Positions 44,530-53,449 of a stretch of 64,000 nucleotides of DNA are shown one piece after another. Made by a program: the position numbers and the translations under genes. The notes beneath the pieces are model-generated. The model did not search any database, was not told the DNA's origin, and saw nothing but the letters and a program-made list of their open reading frames with translations. The DNA is from Bradyrhizobium stylosanthis. Lineage in GTDB: Bacteria; Pseudomonadota; Alphaproteobacteria; Rhizobiales; Xanthobacteraceae. The DNA is taken from contig NZ_LVEM01000009.1 in the NCBI RefSeq assembly GCF_001641335.1, positions 1,665 through 65,664 on the forward strand, written 5' to 3'. How positions within the stretch are numbered: position 1 is the first letter of the stretch; each line of letters opens with the position of its first letter.

Positions 44530-46044
44530 ATGATCATCAGCGGCGAACGCCGGATCGGCTATGACGAGATCCAGGCCCGCATCAGGCGGGCGGCGAGCGG
44601 GCTTCGTACGCTGGGCCTCGCCGAAGGCGCTCCGGTCGCCATGATGCTTCGCAACGATTTTGCGCTGTTCGAGGCGGTTGCCGCGTCCGCCGCGCTGGGC
44701 AGTCCTGTGGTGCCGATCAACTGGCATCTCAAGGCCGAAGAGGTCCGCTACATCCTGACCGACAGCGGCGCGAAGATCCTGGTCTGCCATGCCGATCTGC
44801 TGCCGCAGATCCGCGACGGTCTGCCGCCGGGCGTCCGTCTTCTCGTCGTCGCGACGCCGCCCGAGCTCGCGGCGACCTTCACGATTGCCCCTGGGCTGAC
44901 CGAGGTCCCGGCGGGACTGACCGATTGGGACCGCTGGCGCGACGGCCATTCGGAAATGCAGGAGCCGCCGCGCCGGGCCGCGGCGATGATCTACACGTCG
45001 GGGACCACGGGCATGCCGAAGGGCGTGCGGCGCATGCCGATGCAGCCCGAGCAGGCGGCCGCCTCCGAACGCGTCGGGGCGATCGCCTATGGCATCAAGC
45101 CGCGCGACAATCAGGTCGTGCTGATCAACGGCCCGATGTATCACTCGGCGCCGCACTCCTACGGCATGCTGGCGTTCCGCGGCGGCTGCACCATCGTGCT
45201 CCAGGCGCGGTTCGACGCCGAGGAGCTGCTCGCGCTGATCGAGCGCCACCGCGTCACGCATATCCACATGGTGCCGACCATGTTCGTCCGGCTGCTGCGG
45301 CTGCCGGAGGACGTGAGACAGCGCTACGATCTCTCCTCGCTGCGTTTCGTCGTGCACGGCGCCGCGCCCTGCCCACCCGAAGTGAAGCTGGCCATGATCC
45401 ATTGGTGGGGACCGGTCATCAACGAATATTTCGGCTCCACCGAGACCGGCATCCCGGTGTGGCACTCGGCCGAGGAGGCCCTGCAGAAGCCGGGCACGGT
45501 CGGCCGCGCCATCGAAGGCGGCATCGTCAAGATCTTTCGCGAGGACGGCAGCCTCTGCGGCGCCGGCGAGGTCGGCGAGATCTACATGCGCCAGACGGCG
45601 GTGCCTGATTTCGACTATCACGGCAAGGCGCAGGCGCGGGCCGAAGCGGGGCGCGACGGCCTCGTCAGCGTCGGCGACGTCGGCTATCTCGACGAAGACG
45701 GCTATCTGTTCCTGTGCGACCGCAAGCGCGACATGGTGATCTCGGGCGGCGTCAACATCTATCCTGCCGAGATCGAGAACGTGCTGATCGCGATGCCCGG
45801 GGTGCGCGACTGCGCCGTGTTCGGCATTCCCGACGCCGAATTCGGCGAACGGCTGTGCGCCTGCATCGAGCCGGAGACGGGCGCGCAGCTCTCCGCCACC
45901 GCTGTGCAGGCCTTTCTGCGCGAGCGGCTGGCCAACTTCAAGGTGCCGAAGGAAGTCCAGTTCCTGGATGCGCTGCCCCGCGAGGCGACCGGAAAGATCT
46001 TCAAGCGCAAGCTGCGCGATCCCTACTGGGCGAACCGCGCCTAG
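44530..46044 (+). CDS. AMP-dependent acyl-CoA synthetase
   Basis: A 504-residue adenylate-forming ligase activating a carboxylic acid with ATP and CoA. Core motifs are MIYTSGTTGMPKGVRR (P-loop, near residue 155), YFGSTETGIP (A4/A5), GDVGYLDEDGYLFLCDRKRDM (A7/A8) and the catalytic Lys in EATGKIFKRKL near the end. The substrate is not apparent; it resembles short-to-medium chain or fatty acid ligases. It starts 25 bases after the binding-protein gene, with GAGGACA before the ATG, and is likely in the same operon. Confidence 0.92.
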   Translation: MIISGERRIGYDEIQARIRRAASGLRTLGLAEGAPVAMMLRNDFALFEAVAASAALGSPVVPINWHLKAEEVRYILTDSGAKILVCHADLLPQIRDGLPPGVRLLVVATPPELAATFTIAPGLTEVPAGLTDWDRWRDGHSEMQEPPRRAAAMIYTSGTTGMPKGVRRMPMQPEQAAASERVGAIAYGIKPRDNQVVLINGPMYHSAPHSYGMLAFRGGCTIVLQARFDAEELLALIERHRVTHIHMVPTMFVRLLRLPEDVRQRYDLSSLRFVVHGAAPCPPEVKLAMIHWWGPVINEYFGSTETGIPVWHSAEEALQKPGTVGRAIEGGIVKIFREDGSLCGAGEVGEIYMRQTAVPDFDYHGKAQARAEAGRDGLVSVGDVGYLDEDGYLFLCDRKRDMVISGGVNIYPAEIENVLIAMPGVRDCAVFGIPDAEFGERLCACIEPETGAQLSATAVQAFLRERLANFKVPKEVQFLDALPREATGKIFKRKLRDPYWANRA

Positions 46045-46146
46045 CGGAACGCGCGCGAACAGCGTTTAAAACTATGTTGAGGTTGCAAACTGGGTGCGCA
46101 TAGCCGATGAGATTGCCGGCACGGATCAGAGCCGGGGATCGACGTC

Positions 46147-47232
46147 ATGACAGCCACCGACTTCATCGTTGCACGGGACAATCTCGAAACCTGCAGGACG
46201 ATCGCGACAGAGCTTCCCCCTGTGGACGCGCTGCCGCAGGATGCACTGCTCGTCAAAGTCGACCGCTTCGCGCTGACCGCCAACAACATCACCTATGCGG
46301 TGATGGGCGACGAGCTGAAATACTGGCAGATCTTTCCCGCCCCTGAAGGATTCGGCAACATTCCCGTGTGGGGCTTTGGCGAGGTGATCGCCTCGAAACA
46401 TCCGAACGTCCCGGTCGGCGAGCGCCTGTTCGGCTATTTCCCGATGGCGACGCATCTCGTCATCGAGGCCACCGACGTCAGCAAGCGGGGCTTGCGCGAC
46501 GGCGCCGCGCACCGGCAGGGCGTGGCGCCGGTCTACAATGCCTATGCGCGCGTCGGTGGCGATCCCGCTTACGCCGGACGGCAGGGCGATCATCAGGCGC
46601 TGCTGCGGCCGCTGTTCATGCTGTCGTTCCTGGTCGACGACTTCCTCGCCGAGAACGACGATTTCGGTGCACGCACCGTGCTGCTGTCGAGCGCCTCGAG
46701 CAAGACCGCATTCGGCCTTGCGCATCTGCTTCACGCGCGCGGCCGCAAGGTGATCGGGCTGACCTCATCGGGGAACACCGGCTTTGTTACCTCGCTCGGC
46801 TGCTATGACGAGGTCGTCACCTATGACCGCGTGACGTCGCTGCCGTCGGACGCGCCGGTTGCCTTCGTCGACATGGCCGGCAACAGCGCGCTGCGCACCG
46901 CGCTGCACAGGCATTTCGGCGACCGGATGACATGCTCGATACGCGTCGGATTGACGCATCGCGCGACCGAGGCCGACGAAGGCGTGCTGCCCGGCGCGAA
47001 GCCGCGCTGGTTCTTCGCTCCCGACCACATCCGCAAGCGCGCCAAGGAGTGGGGACCGGGTGGTATCGAGCAACGCTTTGGCGCCGCATGGTCCGGCTTC
47101 GCGCCGATGCTGGACCGGTGCCTGCGTGTGGTCGAGAGCCGCGGGCCTGAGGCAGTGCGGCAGGTCTATCTCGACACACTGCAGGGCCGCATTCCGCCGG
47201 AGCAGGGCCACATGCTCTCGCTGCTCGGGTAA
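46147..47232 (+). CDS. DUF2855 family protein
   Basis: A 361-residue protein recognised as DUF2855. Its fold looks like a medium-chain dehydrogenase/reductase (a GroES-like front, then VLLSSASSKTAFGLAHLL as a nucleotide-binding region near residue 180). No zinc ligands or GxGxxG motif are clear. DUF2855 genes often occur in aromatic or terpenoid catabolic clusters but lack a confirmed activity. It follows the acyl-CoA synthetase by about 100 bases and is followed by a flavin monooxygenase gene. Confidence 0.82.
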   Translation: MTATDFIVARDNLETCRTIATELPPVDALPQDALLVKVDRFALTANNITYAVMGDELKYWQIFPAPEGFGNIPVWGFGEVIASKHPNVPVGERLFGYFPMATHLVIEATDVSKRGLRDGAAHRQGVAPVYNAYARVGGDPAYAGRQGDHQALLRPLFMLSFLVDDFLAENDDFGARTVLLSSASSKTAFGLAHLLHARGRKVIGLTSSGNTGFVTSLGCYDEVVTYDRVTSLPSDAPVAFVDMAGNSALRTALHRHFGDRMTCSIRVGLTHRATEADEGVLPGAKPRWFFAPDHIRKRAKEWGPGGIEQRFGAAWSGFAPMLDRCLRVVESRGPEAVRQVYLDTLQGRIPPEQGHMLSLLG

Positions 47233-47307
47233 AGCGCTTTTGGCGGCGCCTGATCCAGTATAGCGTTCCTCCCAAGGGAAACGCCGAAGACGGCCACGAG
47301 GTCGCGC

Positions 47308-49083
47308 ATGCTGGATCGTACGACGGATATTGCTTCATCCGCTCAAGCCTGGCTCGATGAATTTGAGCGCACGCTGGGCAAACCCGAGCCCGCCTCGCTC
47401 GGCCGGCTCTTCTTCGTCGACAGTTTTTGGCGCGACGTGCTGGCGCTGAGCTGGAACCTGCAGACGCTTGCCGGACGCACCGCGGTCGCACAAGCGCTGG
47501 CCGCGCTCGCGCCCGAGGCCGCACCGACCGGTTTCAAAATTGCACCGAACCGCGCGGCACCACGCTGGGTGACGCGTGCCGGCACCAACAACGTCGAAGC
47601 GATCTTCAACTTCGAGACCGCGATCGGCCGCGGCAGCGGTATCGTGCGGCTGGTGCCCGACCCCGCCGACGGCGATCGCCTGAAGGCGTGGACGCTGCTG
47701 ACCGCGCTGGACGAGCTCAAAGGTTTCGAGGAGCAGCTTGGCACCGCGCGGCCGCGCGGTCAGGCCTATTCGCGCGACTTTCGCGGGCCGAACTGGCTCG
47801 ACCAGCGCAACGCATCGCTCGACTACACCGGCCGGGATCCCACCGTGGTCGTCGTCGGCGGCGGACAGGCTGGGCTGGCGATCGCGGCCCGGTTGAAGCA
47901 GCTGAAGGTCGACGCGCTGATTGTCGACCGCGAAAGCCGGATCGGCGACAATTGGCGCAAGCGCTATCACGCGCTGACCCTGCACAACCAGGTGCAGGTC
48001 AATCACCTGCCCTACATGCCGTTTCCGCCGAACTGGCCGACCTATATCCCCAAGGACAAGCTCGCCAACTGGTTCGAAGCCTATGTCGACGCGATGGAGC
48101 TGAACTTCTGGACCGGCACCGAGTTCGAAGGCGGCACCTACGACAAGGCGAAGGGCCAATGGACCGTCACGCTGCGGGGCGCCGACGGCAGCAAGCGGAC
48201 CATGCATCCGCGCCATGTGATCATGGCGACCGGCGTCAGCGGCATCGCCAATATTCCCGCCATTCCGACGCTCGAAAACTTCAAGGGCACGCTGGTGCAT
48301 TCCAGCCGCTACGAGGACGGCGAGAACTGGACCGGCAAGCGCGCCATCGTCATCGGCACCGGCAATAGCGGCCACGACATCGCGCAGGACCTTCACTCCA
48401 GCGGCGCCGACGTGACGCTGGTGCAGCGCTCGCCGACGCTGGTCACCAATATCGAGCCATCGGCGCAACTGGCCTACGCGGCCTACAATGAGGGCACGCT
48501 CGAGGACAACGACCTGATCGCGGCCTCGATGCCGACGCCGCTTGCCAAGAAGACGCATGTGATGTTGACCGAGCAGTCGAAGCAGCTCGACAAGGAGCTG
48601 CTCGACGGCCTCTCCCGCGTCGGCTTCAAGCTCGATTTCGGCGAGGCCGGGACGGGCTGGCAATTCAAATACCTCACCCGCGGCGGCGGCTATTATTTCA
48701 ACGTCGGTTGCTCCAACCTGATCGTCGAGGGCGCGATCAAGCTGAAACAATTCAGCGATATCGAACGCTTCACCGCCGAGGGCGCGCGGATGAAGGGCGG
48801 CTCGACCATCCCGGCCGACCTGATCGTGCTCTCGACCGGCTACAAGCCGCAGGAATATCTGGTGCGAAAGCTGTTCGGCGACGGCGTCGCCGACCGCGTC
48901 GGGCCGGTCTGGGGGTTCGGCGACGGCTTCGAGCTGCGCAACATGTATGCGCGCACGGGACAGCCCGGCCTCTGGTTCATCGCCGGCAGCCTCGCGCAAT
49001 GCCGCATCAACTCGAAATATCTCGCGCTCCAGATCAAGGCGATCGAGGAAGGGATTTTGGGGCGCGAGGTGAGCACAAGGTGA
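47308..49083 (+). CDS. flavin-containing monooxygenase with N-terminal NTF2-like domain
   Basis: A 591-residue two-part protein. Residues 1-150 look like an NTF2/SnoaL-like alpha+beta domain (WLDEFERTLGK, then FWRDVLALSW), and residues 170-590 are an FAD/NADPH monooxygenase: FAD-binding VVVGGGQAGLAIAARL near 186, NADPH-binding VIGTGNSGHDIAQDL near 350 and LSTGYKPQEY near 515. Such enzymes oxygenate ketones, amines or sulfur compounds. The neighbouring acyl-CoA synthetase and DUF2855 gene suggest a catabolic pathway that ends in CoA-linked acids. It is followed by a family B repeat. Confidence 0.88.
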   Translation: MLDRTTDIASSAQAWLDEFERTLGKPEPASLGRLFFVDSFWRDVLALSWNLQTLAGRTAVAQALAALAPEAAPTGFKIAPNRAAPRWVTRAGTNNVEAIFNFETAIGRGSGIVRLVPDPADGDRLKAWTLLTALDELKGFEEQLGTARPRGQAYSRDFRGPNWLDQRNASLDYTGRDPTVVVVGGGQAGLAIAARLKQLKVDALIVDRESRIGDNWRKRYHALTLHNQVQVNHLPYMPFPPNWPTYIPKDKLANWFEAYVDAMELNFWTGTEFEGGTYDKAKGQWTVTLRGADGSKRTMHPRHVIMATGVSGIANIPAIPTLENFKGTLVHSSRYEDGENWTGKRAIVIGTGNSGHDIAQDLHSSGADVTLVQRSPTLVTNIEPSAQLAYAAYNEGTLEDNDLIAASMPTPLAKKTHVMLTEQSKQLDKELLDGLSRVGFKLDFGEAGTGWQFKYLTRGGGYYFNVGCSNLIVEGAIKLKQFSDIERFTAEGARMKGGSTIPADLIVLSTGYKPQEYLVRKLFGDGVADRVGPVWGFGDGFELRNMYARTGQPGLWFIAGSLAQCRINSKYLALQIKAIEEGILGREVSTR

Positions 49084-49090
49084 GCCTCCT

Positions 49091-49170
49091 CGTCATTGCG
49101 AGCGTAGCGAAGCAATCCAAAATCCTTCCGGGGAGACAGTCTGGATTGCTTCGCTACGCTCGCAATGACG
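49091..49170. repeat. palindromic intergenic repeat, family B (copy 2)
   Basis: Arms CGTCATTGCGAGCGTAGCGAAGCAATCCA and its reverse complement, separated by a short loop, and more symmetrical than copy 1 at 9471-9557. Situated between two genes on the same strand, where it could attenuate transcription from the monooxygenase gene into the NHL gene. Confidence 0.88.
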
Positions 49171-49217
49171 GTGTGGAGACAGTGTCACACCGCGACGATG
49201 AATAAAGGAGACCACCC

Positions 49218-50195
49218 ATGCCAGCCATTCTCGGCAGCGGCGACCACCGCTACCGCGTCGTCGAAAACTTCGCGAAACTACCTGACGGCTGGACGCTGAC
49301 CGACGTCGCCTCGGTCGCCGTGGACAGCAAGGACCGCGTCTACGTCTTCAACCGCGGTGCCCATCCGATGGTGGTGCTGGATCGCGAGGGTAACTTCCTG
49401 CGCAGCTTTGGCGAAGGCCTGTTCTCGCGCGCGCACGGCCTGCATATCGATGCCGACGACAATCTCTATTGCACCGACGACGGCGACCACACCGTGCGCA
49501 AATGCACCACCGACGGCAAGGTGCTGCTGACGATCGGCATCCCCAAGAAGCCGGCACCATTCATGAGCGGCGAGCCGTTTCATCGCTGCACCCACACCGC
49601 GCTGTCGCCGAAGGGCGAGATCTACGTCTCCGACGGCTACGGCAATGCGCGCGTGCACAAATACACGCCGGACGGCAAGCTGATCAAAAGCTGGGGCGAG
49701 CCGGGCACCGATCCCGGCCAGTTCAACATCGTGCACAATATCGCCACCGATGCCGATGGCTGGGTCTATGTTGCCGACCGCGAGAACCATCGCGTGCAGG
49801 TGTTCGACGGCGAGGGCAGATACGAGACGCAGTGGAACAATCTGCACCGCCCCTGCGCGCTGTGCTGCTGCGGCGGCGCCAAGAGCCCGACCTTCGTGAT
49901 CGGCGAGCTCGGCCCCGGCCTCGACATCAACCGCAATGTGCCCAATCTCGGCCCGCGGCTCTCGATCGTCGATGCGCAAGGCAAACGCATCGCCCGGCTC
50001 GGCGGCGAGGACGGCCCGGGTGTCGCCAGCGGTAAATTCCTGGCGCCGCACGGCCTCGCGCTGGATTCGAGGGGCGATATCTATGTCGGCGAGGTCGGCG
50101 TGACCAACTGGAAGGCGAGCTTTGGCGATCAGGAGATGCCGGCCGAGGTGCGCGCGACGCGGTGCCTGCAGAAGCTGGAGCGGGTGCGGGAATAG
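49218..50195 (+). CDS. NHL-repeat beta-propeller protein
   Basis: A 325-residue protein made of NHL-type repeats (DSKDRVYVFNRG, DADDNLYCTDDG, DADGWVYVADREN, DSRGDIYVGEVG), giving a six-bladed propeller similar to peptidyl-alpha-hydroxyglycine lyase or gluconolactonase-like proteins. No signal peptide is evident, so it is probably cytosolic. A cysteine cluster ALCCCGG occurs near residue 215. Ligand and activity are unknown. It is downstream of the monooxygenase gene, separated by a repeat. Confidence 0.85.
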   Translation: MPAILGSGDHRYRVVENFAKLPDGWTLTDVASVAVDSKDRVYVFNRGAHPMVVLDREGNFLRSFGEGLFSRAHGLHIDADDNLYCTDDGDHTVRKCTTDGKVLLTIGIPKKPAPFMSGEPFHRCTHTALSPKGEIYVSDGYGNARVHKYTPDGKLIKSWGEPGTDPGQFNIVHNIATDADGWVYVADRENHRVQVFDGEGRYETQWNNLHRPCALCCCGGAKSPTFVIGELGPGLDINRNVPNLGPRLSIVDAQGKRIARLGGEDGPGVASGKFLAPHGLALDSRGDIYVGEVGVTNWKASFGDQEMPAEVRATRCLQKLERVRE

Positions 50196-50231
50196 CGACG
50201 AAGACGTTATTTGGACGACGCCACTTCCCAA

Positions 50232-50249
50232 CGTCGTCCCGGCGAAGGA
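50232..50249. repeat. fragment of a family C palindromic repeat
   Basis: CGTCGTCCCGGCGAAGGA matches the outer arm of the family C elements at 21487-21607 and 25297-25438, but no partner arm follows, so it looks like a decayed or partial insertion. Confidence 0.6.
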
Positions 50250-50276
50250 TGTGATCGTTCAACACTCCCAACACCC

Positions 50277-51254
50277 CTACTCCACCTTCACGCCTGACGC
50301 CCTGATGATCGGCCACCAGCGATCCGCTTCGTCCTTCTGGTACGCGCGCAGCGCCTCCGGCGATTGCTGGGCGAGCGGCGAGACCTGGATGCCGAGCTCG
50401 GCAAAGCGTTGCGTGACCTGCGGGCTCGCCAGGATCTCCACCATGGCGGCATTGAGCTTTGCGGCGATGTCCTTCGGCGTGCCCTTCGGCACCCACAGCC
50501 CGTACCAGAGCGAGGCGGAATAGCCTGACAGTCCCGCTTCGTCGGCCGACGGAATGTTCGACCACGACGGCGAGCGGGCCTTGCTGGTCACGGCATACGT
50601 CTTGATGCTGCCGGCGCCGACCAGCGCCTTGAAGTTCGACGCCGGCTCGATCATCGCGTCGATCTGGCCGGCGACGAGGTCCTGCATCGCCGGCCCGTTG
50701 CCGCGATAGGGCACGAACTGGAATGTCGTGCCGGTCGCCTTCTGCAAGGCGATGCCGGCGAGATGGCCGGTAGCGCCGACGCCCGCGATGCCGACCGAGG
50801 CCTTGTCCGGATTCGCCTTCAGCCACGCGATTAGTTGCTTGAGATCGTCGGCGGGAAGATCCTTGCGGCCGACGATCAGCAGTGGCTCGCTGCCGATCAG
50901 GATGACCGGCTCGAGATCGTGGAGCAGATCGAACGGCAGGGCGTAGAGCCCGCCCGTCAGCATATGCGTGGTCGAGGTTCCGATCGACAGGGTGTAGCCG
51001 TCGGGCGCAGCGCGGACCGCGCGGCCGACGCCGAGCGAGCCCGCGGCACCGCCGACATTCTCGATCACGATTGGCTGCTTCAGCACCACGTTCAGGCGCT
51101 CGCCGAGGAACCGCGCCAGGGTGTCGGTGGCCCCGCCCGCGGGGAACGGTACGATCATGGTGACGGGGCGCGCCGGATAATCCTCGGCCGCAGCAGGCCC
51201 ATTCGGCCCCGCGCCGAGCATGGCCACGAGCAGCGCGGCGAGCCAGCCTCGCAT
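50277..51254 (-). CDS. Bug/TctC-type tripartite tricarboxylate transporter binding protein
   Basis: A 325-residue periplasmic binding protein with a signal peptide (about 1-24, ending AAA) and the family opening YPARPVTMIVPFPAGGATDTLARF; GGAAGSLGVGRAVRAAPDGYTL near 70-90 is the ligand loop. No TctA or TctB membrane gene is near, as is usual for the expanded Bug family. It probably binds a carboxylic acid. It is convergent with the NHL gene and divergent from the HNH gene. Confidence 0.92.
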   Translation of the reverse strand: MRGWLAALLVAMLGAGPNGPAAAEDYPARPVTMIVPFPAGGATDTLARFLGERLNVVLKQPIVIENVGGAAGSLGVGRAVRAAPDGYTLSIGTSTTHMLTGGLYALPFDLLHDLEPVILIGSEPLLIVGRKDLPADDLKQLIAWLKANPDKASVGIAGVGATGHLAGIALQKATGTTFQFVPYRGNGPAMQDLVAGQIDAMIEPASNFKALVGAGSIKTYAVTSKARSPSWSNIPSADEAGLSGYSASLWYGLWVPKGTPKDIAAKLNAAMVEILASPQVTQRFAELGIQVSPLAQQSPEALRAYQKDEADRWWPIIRASGVKVE

Positions 51255-51419
51255 GGACCCCTCCCCGAATCGCGGCGTTTTTGAGCGTCTTTGCCACCCC
51301 GCCGCCGCATTGCATGCGCCTGAATAAGTCGCTCAACGGGCTTCACAATCCCGTCACGCTGCATGTAGTATGTCAATACATGCTGCTTCGCAGCGTACAT
51401 TGGAGGCCGGGAGCGTTAC

Positions 51420-51977
51420 TTGAACGCACATGTCTCGCAAGGCAGTTGGCCGGTGTTGGTGCTGAATGCGGACTTCCGGCCGCTGAGTTACTACCCACTG
51501 TCTCTGTGGTCGTGGCAGGACGCGATCAAGGCGGTGTTCCTCGACCGCGTCAACATCGTCGCTCACTACGATCAGGCGGTCCACAGCCCCACGCTGCAAA
51601 TGCAGCTGCCGAGCGTCGTCTCGCTCAAATCCTTCGTCAAGCCGACCACCCACCCTGCCTTCACACGGTTCAACGTCTTCCTGCGCGATCGTTTCGCCTG
51701 CCAATATTGCGGCTCGCCCGAAGACCTCACCTTCGACCACATCATTCCCCGCAGCAAAGGCGGCCAGACCACCTGGGAGAACGTGGTCGCTGCATGCTCG
51801 CCGTGCAATCTGCGCAAGGGCAATCTCACGCCCGCGCAAGCCAAGATGTTTCCGCGCCAGACCGCGTTCGCACCGACCGTGCACCAGCTCCACCGCAACG
51901 GCCGCCTGTTCCCGCCGAACTATCTGCACGATAGCTGGCTGGACTATCTGTACTGGGATACGGAGCTGGATCCGTAG
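51420..51977 (+). CDS. HNH endonuclease family protein
   Basis: A 185-residue protein with an HNH domain at about 90-145. Zinc ligands are CQYCG and CSPCN, and the catalytic core is LTFDHIIPRSKGGQTTWENVV. Small stand-alone HNH proteins of this type are conserved in Alphaproteobacteria with no assigned target; they may nick DNA in repair or recombination. It begins with TTG at 51420 after GGGAGC. It is convergent with the beta-glucosidase gene with only 9 bases between the stops. Confidence 0.88.
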   Translation: MNAHVSQGSWPVLVLNADFRPLSYYPLSLWSWQDAIKAVFLDRVNIVAHYDQAVHSPTLQMQLPSVVSLKSFVKPTTHPAFTRFNVFLRDRFACQYCGSPEDLTFDHIIPRSKGGQTTWENVVAACSPCNLRKGNLTPAQAKMFPRQTAFAPTVHQLHRNGRLFPPNYLHDSWLDYLYWDTELDP

Positions 51978-51986
51978 GGGCGGCAC

Positions 51987-53447
51987 TCACATCCCGATCG
52001 CATTCCGTGCCACCACGTCACGATAGAACGCGGCGCTCAGCTTCGGCACCCTTGCCTGCGTCTCGAAGTCGACGCGATAGAGGCCGAAGCGCTTGCTGTA
52101 GCCGAAGATCCATTCGAAATTGTCCATCAGGCTCCACAGGAAATAGCCGCGGATCGGCACGCCTTCGCTGATCGCGCGCTGCATCTGGGTCAGATAGTTG
52201 CGCAGGAACATGATGCGGTCGAGGTCGTAGACCTGGCCGTCGGCGGCGATCCTGTCCTCCGACGAGGTACCGTTCTCGCTGATGTAGATGTTCTCGATGT
52301 TCCAGATCTTCGCGGCGAGGCGCGGCGCCCAGTAGATCACCTCGGGGCCGACCCGCAACCATTCCGAGTTCATGTGCGGGAACGAGGTCGGGAACGGCAG
52401 CACGTGGAAGCCCGGCGCGCGGTCGGAGGCGGTGACGTAGTACTGCGGCGCATAGATGTTGAGGCCGACGAAATCGTTCGGCGTGCCGATGATCTTCAAC
52501 TCCTCGGGCGTGAATTTCGGCGCGTCGGCGCCGGCAAAAGCGAGGAAACCGTCGCTGTACTTGCCCTCCAGCACCACGCCGAGGAAGCCGGCATTGAGCT
52601 CGCGCGTCGCGATCTCGGCGGCGCGGACATTCTCCGGCGTTGCGATCGCCGGTACGCAAGCGGCGATGTTCTCGGCTGCGCCCACCCGCGTGCCGGCCCG
52701 TCCTGACGCGCGTATCGCCTGCACGGCGAGCCCGTGCCCGAGCGCGACGTGATGGCGGGCCTGGTTGAGCTGCCCGGTCGGCAGCTTCAGGCCCGGCGCG
52801 TCGATGCCCCAGCCATAGCCGAAATTCAGGAAACGCCCGACCTCGTTCACGGTGAAGATGGTCTTCACGCGATCGGTCAAGCGAGCGGCGACGTAGGCTG
52901 CGTAATCGGCAAAGGCCTTTGACGTGTCGCTCGATTGCCAGCCGCCGACGCGGTCCTGCAGCGCCTGCGGCAGGTCCCAGTGATAGAGCGTGGCGTAGGG
53001 CTCGATGCCGTTCGCGAGCAGCTCGTCGACGAGGCGGCTGTAGAAATCGAGCCCCTTTGGATTGGGCTGGCCCGATCCCTCGGGAAACACGCGCGGCCAT
53101 GCGATGGAGAAACGATAGGCCTTGACGCCGAGCGCCTTGATCAGCGCGGCGTCCTCCTTGTAGCGATGATAGTGCTCGTTGGCGCGATCGCCGGTCGAGC
53201 CGTCCTCGATCTTGCCGGGCGTGTGGCTGAAGACGTCCCAGATCGACTTGCCGCGCCCATCCTCGTTGACGGCACCCTCGATCTGATAGGACGAGGTCGC
53301 CGTGCCCCACAGGAAATCCTTCGGAAAGGGCGCGGGCGCGTGAGGATCGGCCGGAGCGGTCTCTGCGGCTCTTACGCCGGTCGCCGCGCCAAGTGCGGCG
53401 AGGCCCGCAAATCCCGCAAATTCGCGCCGCGAGACATCAGCTGACAT
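51987..53447 (-). CDS. Tat-exported GH1 beta-glucosidase
   Basis: A 486-residue glycoside hydrolase family 1 enzyme. Its N-terminus (SRREFAGFAGLAALGAATG) has a twin-Arg motif, so it should be folded before export. The GH1 opening is FLWGTATSSYQIEG. The acid/base Glu is in FTVNEVGR, where the usual Pro of NEP is Val, and the nucleophile Glu is in ISENGTSS. It cleaves terminal beta-glucosides. The preceding gene on the same strand is a secreted GH16 enzyme; together they could trim beta-1,3/1,4-glucans. The ATG at 53447 is chosen so that the Tat signal is at the start. Confidence 0.92.
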   Translation of the reverse strand: MSADVSRREFAGFAGLAALGAATGVRAAETAPADPHAPAPFPKDFLWGTATSSYQIEGAVNEDGRGKSIWDVFSHTPGKIEDGSTGDRANEHYHRYKEDAALIKALGVKAYRFSIAWPRVFPEGSGQPNPKGLDFYSRLVDELLANGIEPYATLYHWDLPQALQDRVGGWQSSDTSKAFADYAAYVAARLTDRVKTIFTVNEVGRFLNFGYGWGIDAPGLKLPTGQLNQARHHVALGHGLAVQAIRASGRAGTRVGAAENIAACVPAIATPENVRAAEIATRELNAGFLGVVLEGKYSDGFLAFAGADAPKFTPEELKIIGTPNDFVGLNIYAPQYYVTASDRAPGFHVLPFPTSFPHMNSEWLRVGPEVIYWAPRLAAKIWNIENIYISENGTSSEDRIAADGQVYDLDRIMFLRNYLTQMQRAISEGVPIRGYFLWSLMDNFEWIFGYSKRFGLYRVDFETQARVPKLSAAFYRDVVARNAIGM

Positions 53448-53449
53448 CG

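Noticed and set aside
47335..48999. 554-codon minus-strand frame opposite the flavin monooxygenase
   Set aside because: The plus-strand protein has intact FAD and NADPH motifs, and the opposing frame is low-complexity Arg/Ala/Leu/Val without domains.
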